A DNA stretch of 64,000 bases from Phil1 sp964612925 (lineage in GTDB: Bacteria > Bacillota > Clostridia > Christensenellales > CAG-138). The notes beneath the pieces were generated by a model. That model made no database searches. It was given only the letters and a program-made list of their open reading frames with translations, and was not told the DNA's origin. The position numbers and the translations under genes were made by a program. The stretch covers positions 61,362-125,361 of the forward strand of contig CAZTFU010000003.1 in assembly GCA_964612925.1 (NCBI GenBank). Direction: 5' to 3'. Positions 22,857 to 32,008 of this stretch are shown one piece after another (the first letter of the stretch is position 1; each line of letters starts with the position of its first letter).

Positions 22857-24158
22857 ATGGAAAAGAAGTGGCAAAAAAGGCGCGAAAGGAACGCCAAAAT
22901 AAAGCTGTTTTTTAAGCGGATAAAGCTGCCGCTGCTCACCGTGTGCGGCACGTTTATTGCCGCATTTATAATAATACCCGTTTCGCTCGGTGCATATAAG
23001 CCGTATTCCGAAAACGTGGAAATAGCCGCTCCTGTGCGACAAACGCCAGCATTGAGCCAAATTCAACCTACACAAACGCCTGATACTGCTTCACTCTCCG
23101 AAGCGGAACCGACCCCGTCCGTATCCGATGCGAACGCTTTTACAACCGAGCCTGTGCAGACGGAGGATACTCAAACGCAGTATTCCCCCCTTATGTACGA
23201 TACACGGGACGAGGCGGTAAAGCCGCTTCAGCAGCGCCTTATGGATCTATACTATATGGGCAGTGACGAGCCGACCGATTATTACGGCCCCGTAACGCAG
23301 AGCGCGGTAATGGCGTTTCAGCGTGCGCACCACCTGAAGGAAAGCGGAGATGCGGACGAGCAAACCTTGGCACTGCTTTTCAGCGATTCCGCAAAGAGCT
23401 ATGTGCTCAGTAGCGGTTGTTCGGGTGAGGATGTGTTGACACTTCAAACGGAGCTTAAAGAGCTTGGCTATTACGAGGATAAGCTGAACGGCTATTTCGG
23501 CACGGCCACCATGCGCGCTCTTGCCGCATTTCAGAAAAAAAACAAGCTTGACATAACGGGTGAGGCCGATTACGGCACGCTGGAGCTGCTGTATTCGCCA
23601 AAAGCAAAGCCGCTTATAGACCCAACGCCAACGCCTACCCCAACTCCAACGCCAAAGCCGACAAAGACGCCAAAGCCAACATCAACGGCATCGCCCAAGA
23701 AAACGACCACGCCCACCAATACGGAGTCCGCGGCTCCAACTCAGACGGTATCCGACCCGCAGGTGAATTACGGCGGCGGAGTTTCGGACTTTATAGCAAT
23801 AGCAAAGCAGCAAATAGGTATAAGATATGTACTTGGCGGCAAGGGACCCGATAAATTCGACTGTTCGGGCTTTGTATACTATTGCCTTAAATCAATGGGT
23901 AAAATGACGCGGTACTACAATTCGGCGGGTATGGGTCAGATAGATTCGTGGCCGACGGTATACGGCAAGGATAATTTGCAGGCGGGTGACCTGATATTCT
24001 ACAAGTCCGAAGGATCGGACACGCGCATAACTCACGTTGCAATATACTTGGGTAACAATAAGCTTATTCACGCATCCGCAAGTGCGGGCTGTGTATGTAT
24101 TACATCATGGGGAAGCTGGGGCGACCGCAACTTCCTTTACGGTAAACGTGTATTTTAA
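22857..24158 (+). CDS. NlpC/P60 cell wall hydrolase with two peptidoglycan-binding domains
   Basis: 433 residues: basic N-terminus, one membrane helix (about 23-45), a Thr/Pro-rich linker, two PG_binding_1 domains (about 120-250), a PT-repeat linker, and a C-terminal NlpC/P60 domain with Cys 336 in DCSGF, His 393 and His 405 as catalytic residues. It cleaves peptide bonds in peptidoglycan at the outer face of the membrane. It may act in growth, division or spore formation. The start has no ribosome site and sits 7 bases after TATAAT. Confidence 0.92.
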   Translation: MEKKWQKRRERNAKIKLFFKRIKLPLLTVCGTFIAAFIIIPVSLGAYKPYSENVEIAAPVRQTPALSQIQPTQTPDTASLSEAEPTPSVSDANAFTTEPVQTEDTQTQYSPLMYDTRDEAVKPLQQRLMDLYYMGSDEPTDYYGPVTQSAVMAFQRAHHLKESGDADEQTLALLFSDSAKSYVLSSGCSGEDVLTLQTELKELGYYEDKLNGYFGTATMRALAAFQKKNKLDITGEADYGTLELLYSPKAKPLIDPTPTPTPTPTPKPTKTPKPTSTASPKKTTTPTNTESAAPTQTVSDPQVNYGGGVSDFIAIAKQQIGIRYVLGGKGPDKFDCSGFVYYCLKSMGKMTRYYNSAGMGQIDSWPTVYGKDNLQAGDLIFYKSEGSDTRITHVAIYLGNNKLIHASASAGCVCITSWGSWGDRNFLYGKRVF

Positions 24159-24202
24159 TAAGAGGCATAATAAACATGACTAAAGAAGGGTGGTATAACA
24201 CA

Positions 24203-24622
24203 ATGAAAAAGTTTCTTAACGAATTCAAGGCATTTGCCGTAAAGGGCAACGCGATGGATCTTGCCGTGGGCATGATGATAGGCGCGGCGTTCACAAGCAT
24301 AGTCAATTCGCTTGTGAACAACCTTATCTCCCCGCTTATAGGTCTGCTTGTGAAGGTCGATTTTTCCGATCTTGTTTTCACGATTCAGGGCGTTGACGTG
24401 CAGTACGGCGCATTCATAATGGCGGTTATAAACTTTGTTATTGTTGCGCTTGTGCTTTTCATTTTGGTAAAGGCGATGAACGCGCTAAAGAGCATCGGCA
24501 AAAGAAACGAGGAACCGTCCGCACCCACCGCGCCCACAACAAAGGTGTGCCAGTTCTGCAAGAGTGAAATAGCGATAGATGCTACCCGCTGTCCGCACTG
24601 CACAAGCGAACTTGGCGAATAA
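24203..24622 (+). CDS. mscL: Large-conductance mechanosensitive channel with C-terminal zinc ribbon
   Basis: 139 residues from the ATG at 24203, which follows GGGTGG and gives the family's usual N-terminus. The first 100 residues are MscL: A-V-x-G-N-A-x-D-L-A-V-G, the glycine-rich first helix, the extracellular loop and the second helix. It opens under membrane tension to release solutes. The C-terminal 25 residues carry C-x2-C and C-x2-C spaced like a zinc ribbon, after a Pro/Thr linker, where the usual helical bundle would be. The role of the ribbon is unknown. Confidence 0.92.
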   Translation: MKKFLNEFKAFAVKGNAMDLAVGMMIGAAFTSIVNSLVNNLISPLIGLLVKVDFSDLVFTIQGVDVQYGAFIMAVINFVIVALVLFILVKAMNALKSIGKRNEEPSAPTAPTTKVCQFCKSEIAIDATRCPHCTSELGE

Positions 24623-24675
24623 GTCTTTTCGTGCCGCATGAGGCCATGTATATAAATATGTAAGGAGGAATGCAC

Positions 24676-25266
24676 ATGACAGAGCTTTTTGATATACTCG
24701 GTCGGTTTTTTGAAGGAACCACGCTTATAGTTTACATCTGCATATTTGCGGGCAAAATACTCGAAGTTTCGCTTTGCACATTAAGAATAGTGCTTATAAA
24801 CCGCGGTGAACGCCTTATAGGCGCACTGCTTGCGCTTGTTGAAATAACGCTTTGGCTGATAATCGCGGGCAACGTTTTAAGCAATTACCAAAGCGACCCG
24901 TGGAAGATGGTCGCATACGCGCTTGCCTATTCATTGGGCAATTACGCGGGAAGCTGGCTTGAAGAGCGGCTTGCGTTCGGCCTTTGCTCCATACAGTGCG
25001 TTGTTATGGATGCCGAAACCGCGGACAGAATAGGCGATGCATTGCGCTCCCACGGATTCGGTTTAAGTGAAATGAAGGTTCAAGGTCGCGACGATACGGA
25101 TCGTTATATGCTCATATCGACCCTTCGCCGCAAGCTTGCACCCGAGGCCATGGAAATAATAAACTCGGCCGCGCCCAACGCCGTGATAACCGTAAGCGAT
25201 GTTAAAAGTCAGCGCGGCGGCTACATGCGCCAATCATCGGGCCGCCGTTCAAGAAACGGCAAATAA
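24676..25266 (+). CDS. UPF0316/DUF2179 family membrane protein
   Basis: 196 residues from the ATG at 24676, 7 bases after GGAGG. Three membrane helices in the N-terminal 110 residues with the R-I-V-L-I-N-R-G-E-R motif and the L-G-N-Y-A-G-S-W-L-E block typical of UPF0316 (YebE-like) proteins, then a cytosolic DUF2179-type domain and a basic tail. Possibly binds a small ligand through the cytosolic domain; function unknown. Confidence 0.85.
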   Translation: MTELFDILGRFFEGTTLIVYICIFAGKILEVSLCTLRIVLINRGERLIGALLALVEITLWLIIAGNVLSNYQSDPWKMVAYALAYSLGNYAGSWLEERLAFGLCSIQCVVMDAETADRIGDALRSHGFGLSEMKVQGRDDTDRYMLISTLRRKLAPEAMEIINSAAPNAVITVSDVKSQRGGYMRQSSGRRSRNGK

Positions 25267-25285
25267 GCAACGCCGTACTTTCACC

Positions 25286-25320
25286 CTCCTCCGCATTCCT
25301 TTATGCGGGGGAGTATTTTA
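25286..25320 (+). terminator. Intrinsic terminator
   Basis: 11-bp stem CTCCTCCGCAT/ATGCGGGGGAG (with G-U pairs) and a 6-base loop followed by TATTTTAT, after the UPF0316 gene. Confidence 0.85.
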
Positions 25321-25391
25321 TATTGTGCTTCCACTAATGCTTTTATGTGGTGTATAATAAGCTATATTCTCATACAGTCGGAGGAAACGTT

Positions 25392-27170
25392 ATGTCGGAA
25401 TATATGTGTGACGCAAGGCAGAATTCGCCGCTTCGCATATGTGCATCTTCGCCCACGGTATCGGTAGGCGATGCTGATGCAAACGCCGAGGCCGCAATAG
25501 TCGCAATACGCCGTGCACAGGCAATAAATGCGGATTTTCTCGTCCTGCCCGAGCTGTTCCTTTCAGGCGCAACGATAGGGTCTCTTGCGTACCATAAAAG
25601 TATAATTACATCCTGTAAAGAGGCACTGAAAAGGGTTGCCGAATCCACCCGACGCACCGATATTACGGTAAGCATCGGCCTTCCGTATGAGATAGACAAT
25701 ACGGTAAAAAGCTGCATTGCGCTCCTGCGCCGCGGCCGAGTGGCGGCCATTATACCCGCGGCGATTCATGCGTCAAACCCGTTCGGATTTGTGCCGAGCG
25801 TTGAACGCAGCCGCTGTGCGCACAATGCATTAACTCCCGTTTCCATGGTGGATGTGGGCTTTGCCGAGGATATTTTTTCGGTGAATGATGCACATAGCGG
25901 ATATGTGATGCTGCTTAGCGGTTCACTCAACGCTACGGCAAAAAGCTATGATATGGTAAGAAATGCACTATCTTCATACAGTGCAAGAACAGGGTGTGCC
26001 GCCGCAATGGCGCTGAGTGGGCGCGGAGAAAGCAGCAGTTCCTTCGTTTTTGACGGGTACTGTGCAATTGCCGCAAACGGCAAAATACTGTCCGAATCAA
26101 CTCCGCTTGAAAAAGAGCCCTTTATATATGCCGATATTCGCACGGACAAGCTGTGTTCCTTTGAACCGCCTTCTTCACCGTGTGATATGGGCGATTATGT
26201 TTCAAACGACGAGGCATGTGCTCATAAGCAGCTTGAAAGGCTGTTTTCCCTGCAAAGTGCGGCACTTGTGCGCCGTGCGGAGCATATCGGCGTAAAGGGC
26301 TTTATAATCGGCGTAAGCGGAGGACTCGACAGTGCGCTTGCACTGCTTGTTGCCTGTGCCGCCGCAGATGAAATGGGGCTTGGGCGAGAGAGCATACTCG
26401 GCGTATCAATGCCGGGCTTCGGTACAACAAGCCGCACATTCAACAACAGCCGTAACCTTGTTGAATCGCTCGGCTGCAAATATATGGAAATACCAATTGC
26501 CGCCGCATGCAGAAAGCATTTTGAGGATATAGGTCACGATGAGAGCATTCATAATGCCGTATACGAAAACGCACAGGCACGCGAACGCACACAAATACTT
26601 TTGTCCCTTGCCAACAAGCACGGTCTTTTGGATGTAGGCACGGGCGACTTGAGTGAAGCGGCACTCGGCTGGACAACATTCGGCGGCGACCACCTTGCAC
26701 AATACGGCGTAAACGCATCGCTGCCAAAAACCGTAGTGCGCCGCGTTGTAAGTGCGGTAGGCTCACGCTTTGGTGAAGAAGCAAACGCCGTTTTAAGTGA
26801 CATACTTGCAACGCCCGTAAGTCCCGAGCTCCTGCCTTCGGACGGTGACAATATAGTTCAAAAGACCGAGGAGCTTGTGGGCAACTACGAGCTGCACGAT
26901 CTGTTTATATACCATTTTCTCAAAGGAATGGGACCAAAAGAGCTGTATGAGTTGGCATTGAATCGGACGGATTTTGATGAGGAGGAGATTTATAGAACCC
27001 TCGGCACATTCCTCAGGCGGTTCTTTTCACAGCAGTTCAAGCGCAACTGCGCACCGGAGGCACCTATAGTTTGCCTGTCCATAGCACCCGCAGTGTGGAC
27101 AATGCCTTCCGACATGAGCGGCCGCGCCTTCATGCGCGAATATGAGCAAATCGAAAGAAAGTACCGTTAA
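25392..27170 (+). CDS. nadE: NAD synthetase with inactive-looking glutaminase domain
   Basis: 592 residues from the ATG at 25392 (GGAGG ahead). The N-terminal part is a nitrilase-fold domain and the C-terminal part an NAD synthetase with S-G-G-L-D-S at the PP-loop; it converts nicotinate adenine dinucleotide to NAD. In glutamine-dependent enzymes the first domain uses a Glu-Lys-Cys triad. Here Glu 54 is kept, but the Lys position is Ala 123 and the Cys position is Ala 158 (F-A-E-D-I-F instead of I-C-E-D-L-W). Ammonia use, or an external glutaminase, is therefore likely. Downstream genes follow closely. Confidence 0.92.
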   Translation: MSEYMCDARQNSPLRICASSPTVSVGDADANAEAAIVAIRRAQAINADFLVLPELFLSGATIGSLAYHKSIITSCKEALKRVAESTRRTDITVSIGLPYEIDNTVKSCIALLRRGRVAAIIPAAIHASNPFGFVPSVERSRCAHNALTPVSMVDVGFAEDIFSVNDAHSGYVMLLSGSLNATAKSYDMVRNALSSYSARTGCAAAMALSGRGESSSSFVFDGYCAIAANGKILSESTPLEKEPFIYADIRTDKLCSFEPPSSPCDMGDYVSNDEACAHKQLERLFSLQSAALVRRAEHIGVKGFIIGVSGGLDSALALLVACAAADEMGLGRESILGVSMPGFGTTSRTFNNSRNLVESLGCKYMEIPIAAACRKHFEDIGHDESIHNAVYENAQARERTQILLSLANKHGLLDVGTGDLSEAALGWTTFGGDHLAQYGVNASLPKTVVRRVVSAVGSRFGEEANAVLSDILATPVSPELLPSDGDNIVQKTEELVGNYELHDLFIYHFLKGMGPKELYELALNRTDFDEEEIYRTLGTFLRRFFSQQFKRNCAPEAPIVCLSIAPAVWTMPSDMSGRAFMREYEQIERKYR

Positions 27171-27173
27171 GCC

Positions 27174-27848
27174 ATGGACATTGTTGACGATCTTCAGCGG
27201 GACGGACTTGTAATAGTACGCAGCGATTCCCACTTTGCATATGGGCATGACGCGGTTCTTCTTTCCGATTTTGTGCGTTCGCGCAAGGGAGAACGGCTTA
27301 TCGACATCGGCACGGGCACTGGTATACTGGCCATACTTGCCCATGCGAAAACGGGTGCCGACATAGTTGCGGTGGATATTGACCCCGAATGTGTGCGCCT
27401 TACAAAAAAGAGCATTGAGCTCAATTCGCTGGAGGGGCACATAGAGTGTGCATTGTGTGACGCGCGATATGTGACCCAAGCGGCATACGGCCAATTTGAC
27501 GGGGCGATATGCAACCCGCCATACTTTTCCTCGGGCACAAGGAGCGAAAACAGCGGAAGAGTATCAAGCGTATTCGATGAAAGTCTTGATGTGCGCGGTG
27601 CGGCGCTGTGCGCGGGAAGAGTGGTAAAAAACGGCGGTAGGCTTTTCATGTGCTATCCCGCGCAATATATTGCCCCGCTGTGCTGTGCCATGCAGGAGGG
27701 CGGATTTGCATTAAAGCGGCTTTGCTTTGTACGCTCACGAGCGAATAAGCCGCCGTATCTTGTGCTTGCGGAGGGCAGAAAGAGCGGCGGCGCAGGCACT
27801 CAACTTACGGAAATAATATTAAATGAAGGTCAGGGTGAAACACCATGA
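27174..27848 (+). CDS. tRNA1(Val) A37 N6-methyltransferase-like protein
   Basis: 224 residues, Rossmann-fold methyltransferase with the SAM motif D-I-G-T-G-T-G-I-L and the N-P-P-Y-F catalytic motif of amino-methyltransferases. This is the Firmicute YabB/TrmN6-type protein that in many genomes lies beside rsmI, as it does here. Starts 3 bases after nadE and overlaps rsmI by 4 bases, so it is part of the same operon. Confidence 0.88.
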   Translation: MDIVDDLQRDGLVIVRSDSHFAYGHDAVLLSDFVRSRKGERLIDIGTGTGILAILAHAKTGADIVAVDIDPECVRLTKKSIELNSLEGHIECALCDARYVTQAAYGQFDGAICNPPYFSSGTRSENSGRVSSVFDESLDVRGAALCAGRVVKNGGRLFMCYPAQYIAPLCCAMQEGGFALKRLCFVRSRANKPPYLVLAEGRKSGGAGTQLTEIILNEGQGETP

Positions 27849-28732
27849 ATACGGAAAATAACGACCGCATAGCGGTAACGCCGCTTGAGCCCATGCTGTA
27901 CCTTTGCGCAACACCGATAGGCAACCTTGAGGACATGACCTACCGTGCGGTAAGGGTTCTTGGCGAAGTCAGCGCGATATACTGTGAGGATACGCGCCGC
28001 ACACGGGAGCTGATGAACCATCTTGGCATAAAAAAGCCGCTTATAGCCTGCCACGAGCACAACGAAAAACAACGTGGCCGGGAAATTGCCGGGCGCGTGC
28101 TCAGTGGTGAAGCCGTTGCATTCGTAAGCGATGCGGGCATGCCCGGCATAAGTGACCCGGGTGAGGCACTTGTTGCGGCCTGCATTGCATCGGGTGCCCC
28201 GTATACCGTATTGCCCGGGGCAAGCGCACCGCTCACCGCGCTTGTAATGAGCGGACTGCCAACAAAAAACGCCTGTTTTGTCGGCTTTCTCCCACGTGAA
28301 GCAAAACCGCGGCGCGAAGCGATAGCCGCCGTTGGGTCACACGATGGCACATTGATATTCTATGAAAGTCCCTTGCGCATAAGTGCGACCGCCAAGGAAC
28401 TTGCGTTATACATGGGCAGCAGACCCTGCGCATTGGTGAGGGAGCTTACAAAGAAATTTGAGCAGGTCATTCGCTGTGACCTTGACACGCTTGCGCAAAT
28501 GTATGCGGACGTGCCGCCAAAGGGTGAATGCGTGCTTGTTGTAGGCAGTGCTCAGTCCTGCGGTGAGGGTGGAGCAAATGCCGAAACCATGACGCGCGAG
28601 CTTATTGCATCGGGCGTGAGCACAAAGGATACGGCAAAGCAAGTCAGTGCGCTGTGCGATATGCCGCGAAATGAAGCATACGCCTTAGCCTGCCGCATAA
28701 AGGATGAACAAAAAGAAGGAGATGACGACTAA
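27845..28732 (+). CDS. rsmI: 16S rRNA 2'-O-ribose C1402 methyltransferase RsmI
   Basis: 295 residues with the tetrapyrrole-methylase fold: L-Y-L-C-A-T-P-I-G-N-L-E-D near the start, E-D-T-R-R-T, the S-D-A-G-M-P-G-I-S-D-P-G motif and G-F-L-P-R. It methylates the ribose of C1402 in 16S rRNA. Overlaps the methyltransferase gene before it (ATGA) and shares one base with the GNAT gene after it (TAATG). Confidence 0.93.
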   Translation: MNTENNDRIAVTPLEPMLYLCATPIGNLEDMTYRAVRVLGEVSAIYCEDTRRTRELMNHLGIKKPLIACHEHNEKQRGREIAGRVLSGEAVAFVSDAGMPGISDPGEALVAACIASGAPYTVLPGASAPLTALVMSGLPTKNACFVGFLPREAKPRREAIAAVGSHDGTLIFYESPLRISATAKELALYMGSRPCALVRELTKKFEQVIRCDLDTLAQMYADVPPKGECVLVVGSAQSCGEGGANAETMTRELIASGVSTKDTAKQVSALCDMPRNEAYALACRIKDEQKEGDDD

Positions 28733-29211
28733 TGCCGTACTCAGGCGACATGATAGTAAACCTTACCACAATAAGCGGTGAAATTTCACTGCCTAAGGGA
28801 GTTAAGCTGAAACGGGCTTTCCCTGCGGACAAATCGCGCATACTCGAATTTGTGGGCGAAAATTTCAGTCAAAATTGGGTGAACGAGGCCGAGTATTCGC
28901 TTATGCAAAATCCGCCCGCCTGCTTTATTGCAACGCGGGAGGACAAGGTGCTCGGCTTTGCCTGCTATGACGCAAGTGCAAAGGGCTTTTTCGGCCCAAC
29001 GGGGTTGCGTGCCGACGAGCGCGGATACGGTATAGGGCGCGCATTGCTTATGCGCACGCTCCTTGCCATGCGTGAAGCGGGCTACGGCTATGCTATAATA
29101 GGTTGGGTGGGTGATGCCGCTCCGTTTTACGAAAAATGCGTTTCTGCCCGCTATATAGACGGTGGTGAACCCGAAAACAGCGTGTATTCACGTTTTATAT
29201 TTATGAAATAA
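28732..29211 (+). CDS. GNAT family N-acetyltransferase
   Basis: 159 residues with the acetyl-CoA-binding block R-G-Y-G-I-G-R-A-L-L. The C-terminal part contains Y-A-I-I-G-W-V-G and P-F-Y-E-K. The substrate is unknown. Translation is coupled to rsmI through a TAATG overlap. Confidence 0.85.
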   Translation: MPYSGDMIVNLTTISGEISLPKGVKLKRAFPADKSRILEFVGENFSQNWVNEAEYSLMQNPPACFIATREDKVLGFACYDASAKGFFGPTGLRADERGYGIGRALLMRTLLAMREAGYGYAIIGWVGDAAPFYEKCVSARYIDGGEPENSVYSRFIFMK

Positions 29212-29229
29212 AACAAAGGAGCTATAACA

Positions 29230-30726
29230 ATGCAGCAGACAGTAAACCGTTACAAGGAAATACTCAAAAGGCGTTCGGCACTCGGCCACGCAATGGGCGT
29301 GCTGAGCTATGACAGCGAAACCGTTATGCCGAAGAACGGCGCGCCGCACATGGCGGAAACCATGGCGATACTGGGCGAAGAAAGCTACAAACTCATGGTG
29401 AACGACGAATTCCGCGCCCTGCTTGAGAATCTTAATGCAAACAAGGATGAGCTTGACGAAATCACCCGCCGTGAGGCAGAGGAGGATCTCAAGCAACTAA
29501 AAAAGCTTGAAAAGGTGCCAATTGAGGAATACACGCAGTACCAGCGGCTTGTATCCGAAGCATCGGTCAAGTGGCGTGAAGCAAAGCAGACAAACAACTA
29601 TGATCTGTTTAAGCCGTATCTTGAAAAGCTTATCATTGCCGAGCGTTCGCTTATGACCTATATGCATCCCGATATGGACATATACGATGCTATGCTTGAC
29701 GAATACTCCGAAGGATTGAGCACGAGCATGCTTGACCCGTTCTTTGCTGATGTTAAGGCAAAGCTTGTGCCCGTAATACATGCCGTTTGCCAAAGCGGGC
29801 GACAGGCAGACGATTCCGCACTGTTCAGGCCGTTCCCGCTTGACGGGCAGCGCAAGCTTTCATCCTTCGTTATGGACTTTCTCGGTATTGACAAGGACAA
29901 CTGCGTTATAGGCGAGGTAGAGCATCCCTTCACGACCGAATTTAACAAGCATGACGTTCGCCTGACCACGCACTATCATGAGGATGCCGTGCTTTCAAAC
30001 CTTTTCAGCGTTGCGCATGAGGGCGGCCACTGCCTTTACGAGTTGAATATGGGTGATGAGCTTATCGGTTCCCCGCTCAGCGGCGGATCCACCATGACGC
30101 TTCACGAAAGCCAGTCCCGTCTTTTTGAAAATATGATATGCAGAAGTCCCGAATTCATATCATTGCTGTATGTCAAAATGAAGGAGCTTTTCCCCGAACA
30201 GATGAAGGATGTTACCGAGGATCTGCTTTACCGTGCGGCCAACAAGGCTATGCCCTCCCTTATAAGAACGGAGGCGGACGAGCTTACATATCCATTGCAT
30301 ATAATGATCCGCTATGAGATAGAAAAGCGGCTTGTTGCGGGCACGCTGAGCGTTGACGAACTGCCGAATGAATGGAACAGGCTTTATAAGGAGTATCTCG
30401 GCGTTGACGTTCCCGATGACACGCACGGTCTGTTGCAGGACAGCCATTGGTCGGGCGGCATGATAGGCTATTTCCCCTCCTATTGCGTGGGCAGTGCGTA
30501 TGCGGCGCAGATATATCACAACATTTCAAAGGAAATCGACATTCCCGCCACGATAGCCGCGGGCGGTGTAAAGCCGATTGTCGAATGGCTCACCGAAAAG
30601 CTTTACCGCTTTGGCCGCGTAAAGACGCCCAAGGAGCTTACGGCATCGGTACTGTGCGGAGAATTTGACCCCACGTTCTATACCGACTACCTTATAAGCA
30701 AATTCACCGCGCTTTACGGACTGTAA
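29230..30726 (+). CDS. Carboxypeptidase Taq (M32) metallopeptidase
   Basis: 498 residues, the usual length for family M32. The zinc site H-E-G-G-H lies near residue 262, followed by the downstream Glu in T-L-H-E-S-Q-S-R; the C-terminal region has H-W-S-G-G-M-I-G-Y-F-P-S-Y. Removes C-terminal residues from peptides in the cytosol. AAAGGAG precedes the ATG. It continues the plus-strand run from nadE. Confidence 0.93.
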   Translation: MQQTVNRYKEILKRRSALGHAMGVLSYDSETVMPKNGAPHMAETMAILGEESYKLMVNDEFRALLENLNANKDELDEITRREAEEDLKQLKKLEKVPIEEYTQYQRLVSEASVKWREAKQTNNYDLFKPYLEKLIIAERSLMTYMHPDMDIYDAMLDEYSEGLSTSMLDPFFADVKAKLVPVIHAVCQSGRQADDSALFRPFPLDGQRKLSSFVMDFLGIDKDNCVIGEVEHPFTTEFNKHDVRLTTHYHEDAVLSNLFSVAHEGGHCLYELNMGDELIGSPLSGGSTMTLHESQSRLFENMICRSPEFISLLYVKMKELFPEQMKDVTEDLLYRAANKAMPSLIRTEADELTYPLHIMIRYEIEKRLVAGTLSVDELPNEWNRLYKEYLGVDVPDDTHGLLQDSHWSGGMIGYFPSYCVGSAYAAQIYHNISKEIDIPATIAAGGVKPIVEWLTEKLYRFGRVKTPKELTASVLCGEFDPTFYTDYLISKFTALYGL

Positions 30727-30750
30727 GCCTATTATGAAGGGATAAGCCCA

Positions 30751-31914
30751 ATGGCAAGGTTTGTATCCGGCGGGGCGCATACGGGCGTTACCGCCATTGA
30801 CAATGCATTTATAATAAACCACATGCCAAATGCACCCGAGGGTGCCGTAAAGGCGTATCTTTACGGACTTATGGCCTGTTCAAGAGGTGATGCGCCCGAC
30901 ATTGAGGATGCTCTCGGCATGGACGCGGCCGCACTTTGCGATGCGTTTATGTATTGGCAGCGCATGGGTCTTGTAAGAATAGTGGGAAGCGAACCGCTTA
31001 TGGTGGAATACCTTAGGGTCGAGGCAGGTGCAACGCCGCTGAGAACGCGGCACTATGCTTCGCTTATGGAAAAGCTTTCCTCCGCCATACAGGGGCGCGT
31101 GTTCACGGGCAGCGAATTGAGCGCAATATGCGACTATATAGAGGTTTTCGGTTTTGAAGAGGATACTGCGGTTCTTCTTGTAAGCGACTGTGCAAAACGC
31201 CGCGGTGCAAAGGTAAAGCTTTGGCAGATGAATGCGGAGGCAAAGGCATGGGCCGATGCGGGCGTTTCTACAAAGGAAAGTGCCGTAGAATACATCACAA
31301 AGCGTGATGAACGCATAAGCGGCGCACAGAAGATACTCACCCGCTGGAAGCTTAGGCGTGCCGCCACGGAGGATGAGCTTGCGCTTTATACAAAGTGGAA
31401 GGAACAATGGTGTATGGATGACGAGGTGATAGGTGCCGCGCTGAGTGAGCTTACAAGTGCGGCTCAACCGAGCTTTAAGTATCTTGACTCGGTGCTGTCA
31501 ACATTCCGTGCAAACGGAGCCATAACCGCCGAATCCGTATCAAAGCTGAGGCATGAGCGCGATGCAAGCCGCGAACTTGCCCGCATGATGCTTGAACGTG
31601 CGGGCGTGAACCGCGCCCCCACCGCCGCTCAGCAGGATGATGCCGATATGTGGCGCACACGCTTTCACATATCGCCTGAGTTGTTGCTTTTTGCGGCGGA
31701 AGCCTGCCACGGCAGTGAAAAGCCGTGGGGTGCGATAAAGCGCACCGTAAGTCGCTGGCATGAACAGGGCATAAGCGATATGGATTCCGCACGGCGCGAT
31801 ATCAATCAGCACGCCGCAAACAGTAAAAACCGCAGTCGAGCCATTACGCACACGTCAAGGACGTATTCCGAAAGCGATCTTTCAAATATGGGCGTTGAGC
31901 TGCTTGACGATTAA
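30751..31914 (+). CDS. DnaD domain protein (replication initiation)
   Basis: 387 residues. The N-terminal winged-helix region (1-110) and the DnaD/DnaB2-type C-terminal region (about 195-270), with the F-K-Y-L-D-S-V-L-S-x-F-R-x-N-G block, match the Firmicute primosome protein. A further helical segment of about 100 residues and a low-complexity tail follow. It helps load the replicative helicase. DnaC or DnaI usually lies next to it; neither is here. Confidence 0.8.
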   Translation: MARFVSGGAHTGVTAIDNAFIINHMPNAPEGAVKAYLYGLMACSRGDAPDIEDALGMDAAALCDAFMYWQRMGLVRIVGSEPLMVEYLRVEAGATPLRTRHYASLMEKLSSAIQGRVFTGSELSAICDYIEVFGFEEDTAVLLVSDCAKRRGAKVKLWQMNAEAKAWADAGVSTKESAVEYITKRDERISGAQKILTRWKLRRAATEDELALYTKWKEQWCMDDEVIGAALSELTSAAQPSFKYLDSVLSTFRANGAITAESVSKLRHERDASRELARMMLERAGVNRAPTAAQQDDADMWRTRFHISPELLLFAAEACHGSEKPWGAIKRTVSRWHEQGISDMDSARRDINQHAANSKNRSRAITHTSRTYSESDLSNMGVELLDD

Positions 31915-31927
31915 GGCTTAAACCAAG

Positions 31928-31957
31928 GCCGCCCGGCAGCAATTGAGTTCGGGCGGC
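31928..31957 (+). terminator. Terminator after dnaD-like gene
   Basis: 8-bp stem GCCGCCCG/CGGGCGGC with a 14-base loop followed by TTATGTTCT; the T tract is weak. Confidence 0.6.
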
Positions 31958-32008
31958 TTATGTTCTCACAAATCGACCCAAAAGCGCAGATAAAGCAAGG
32001 AGTGCAGT

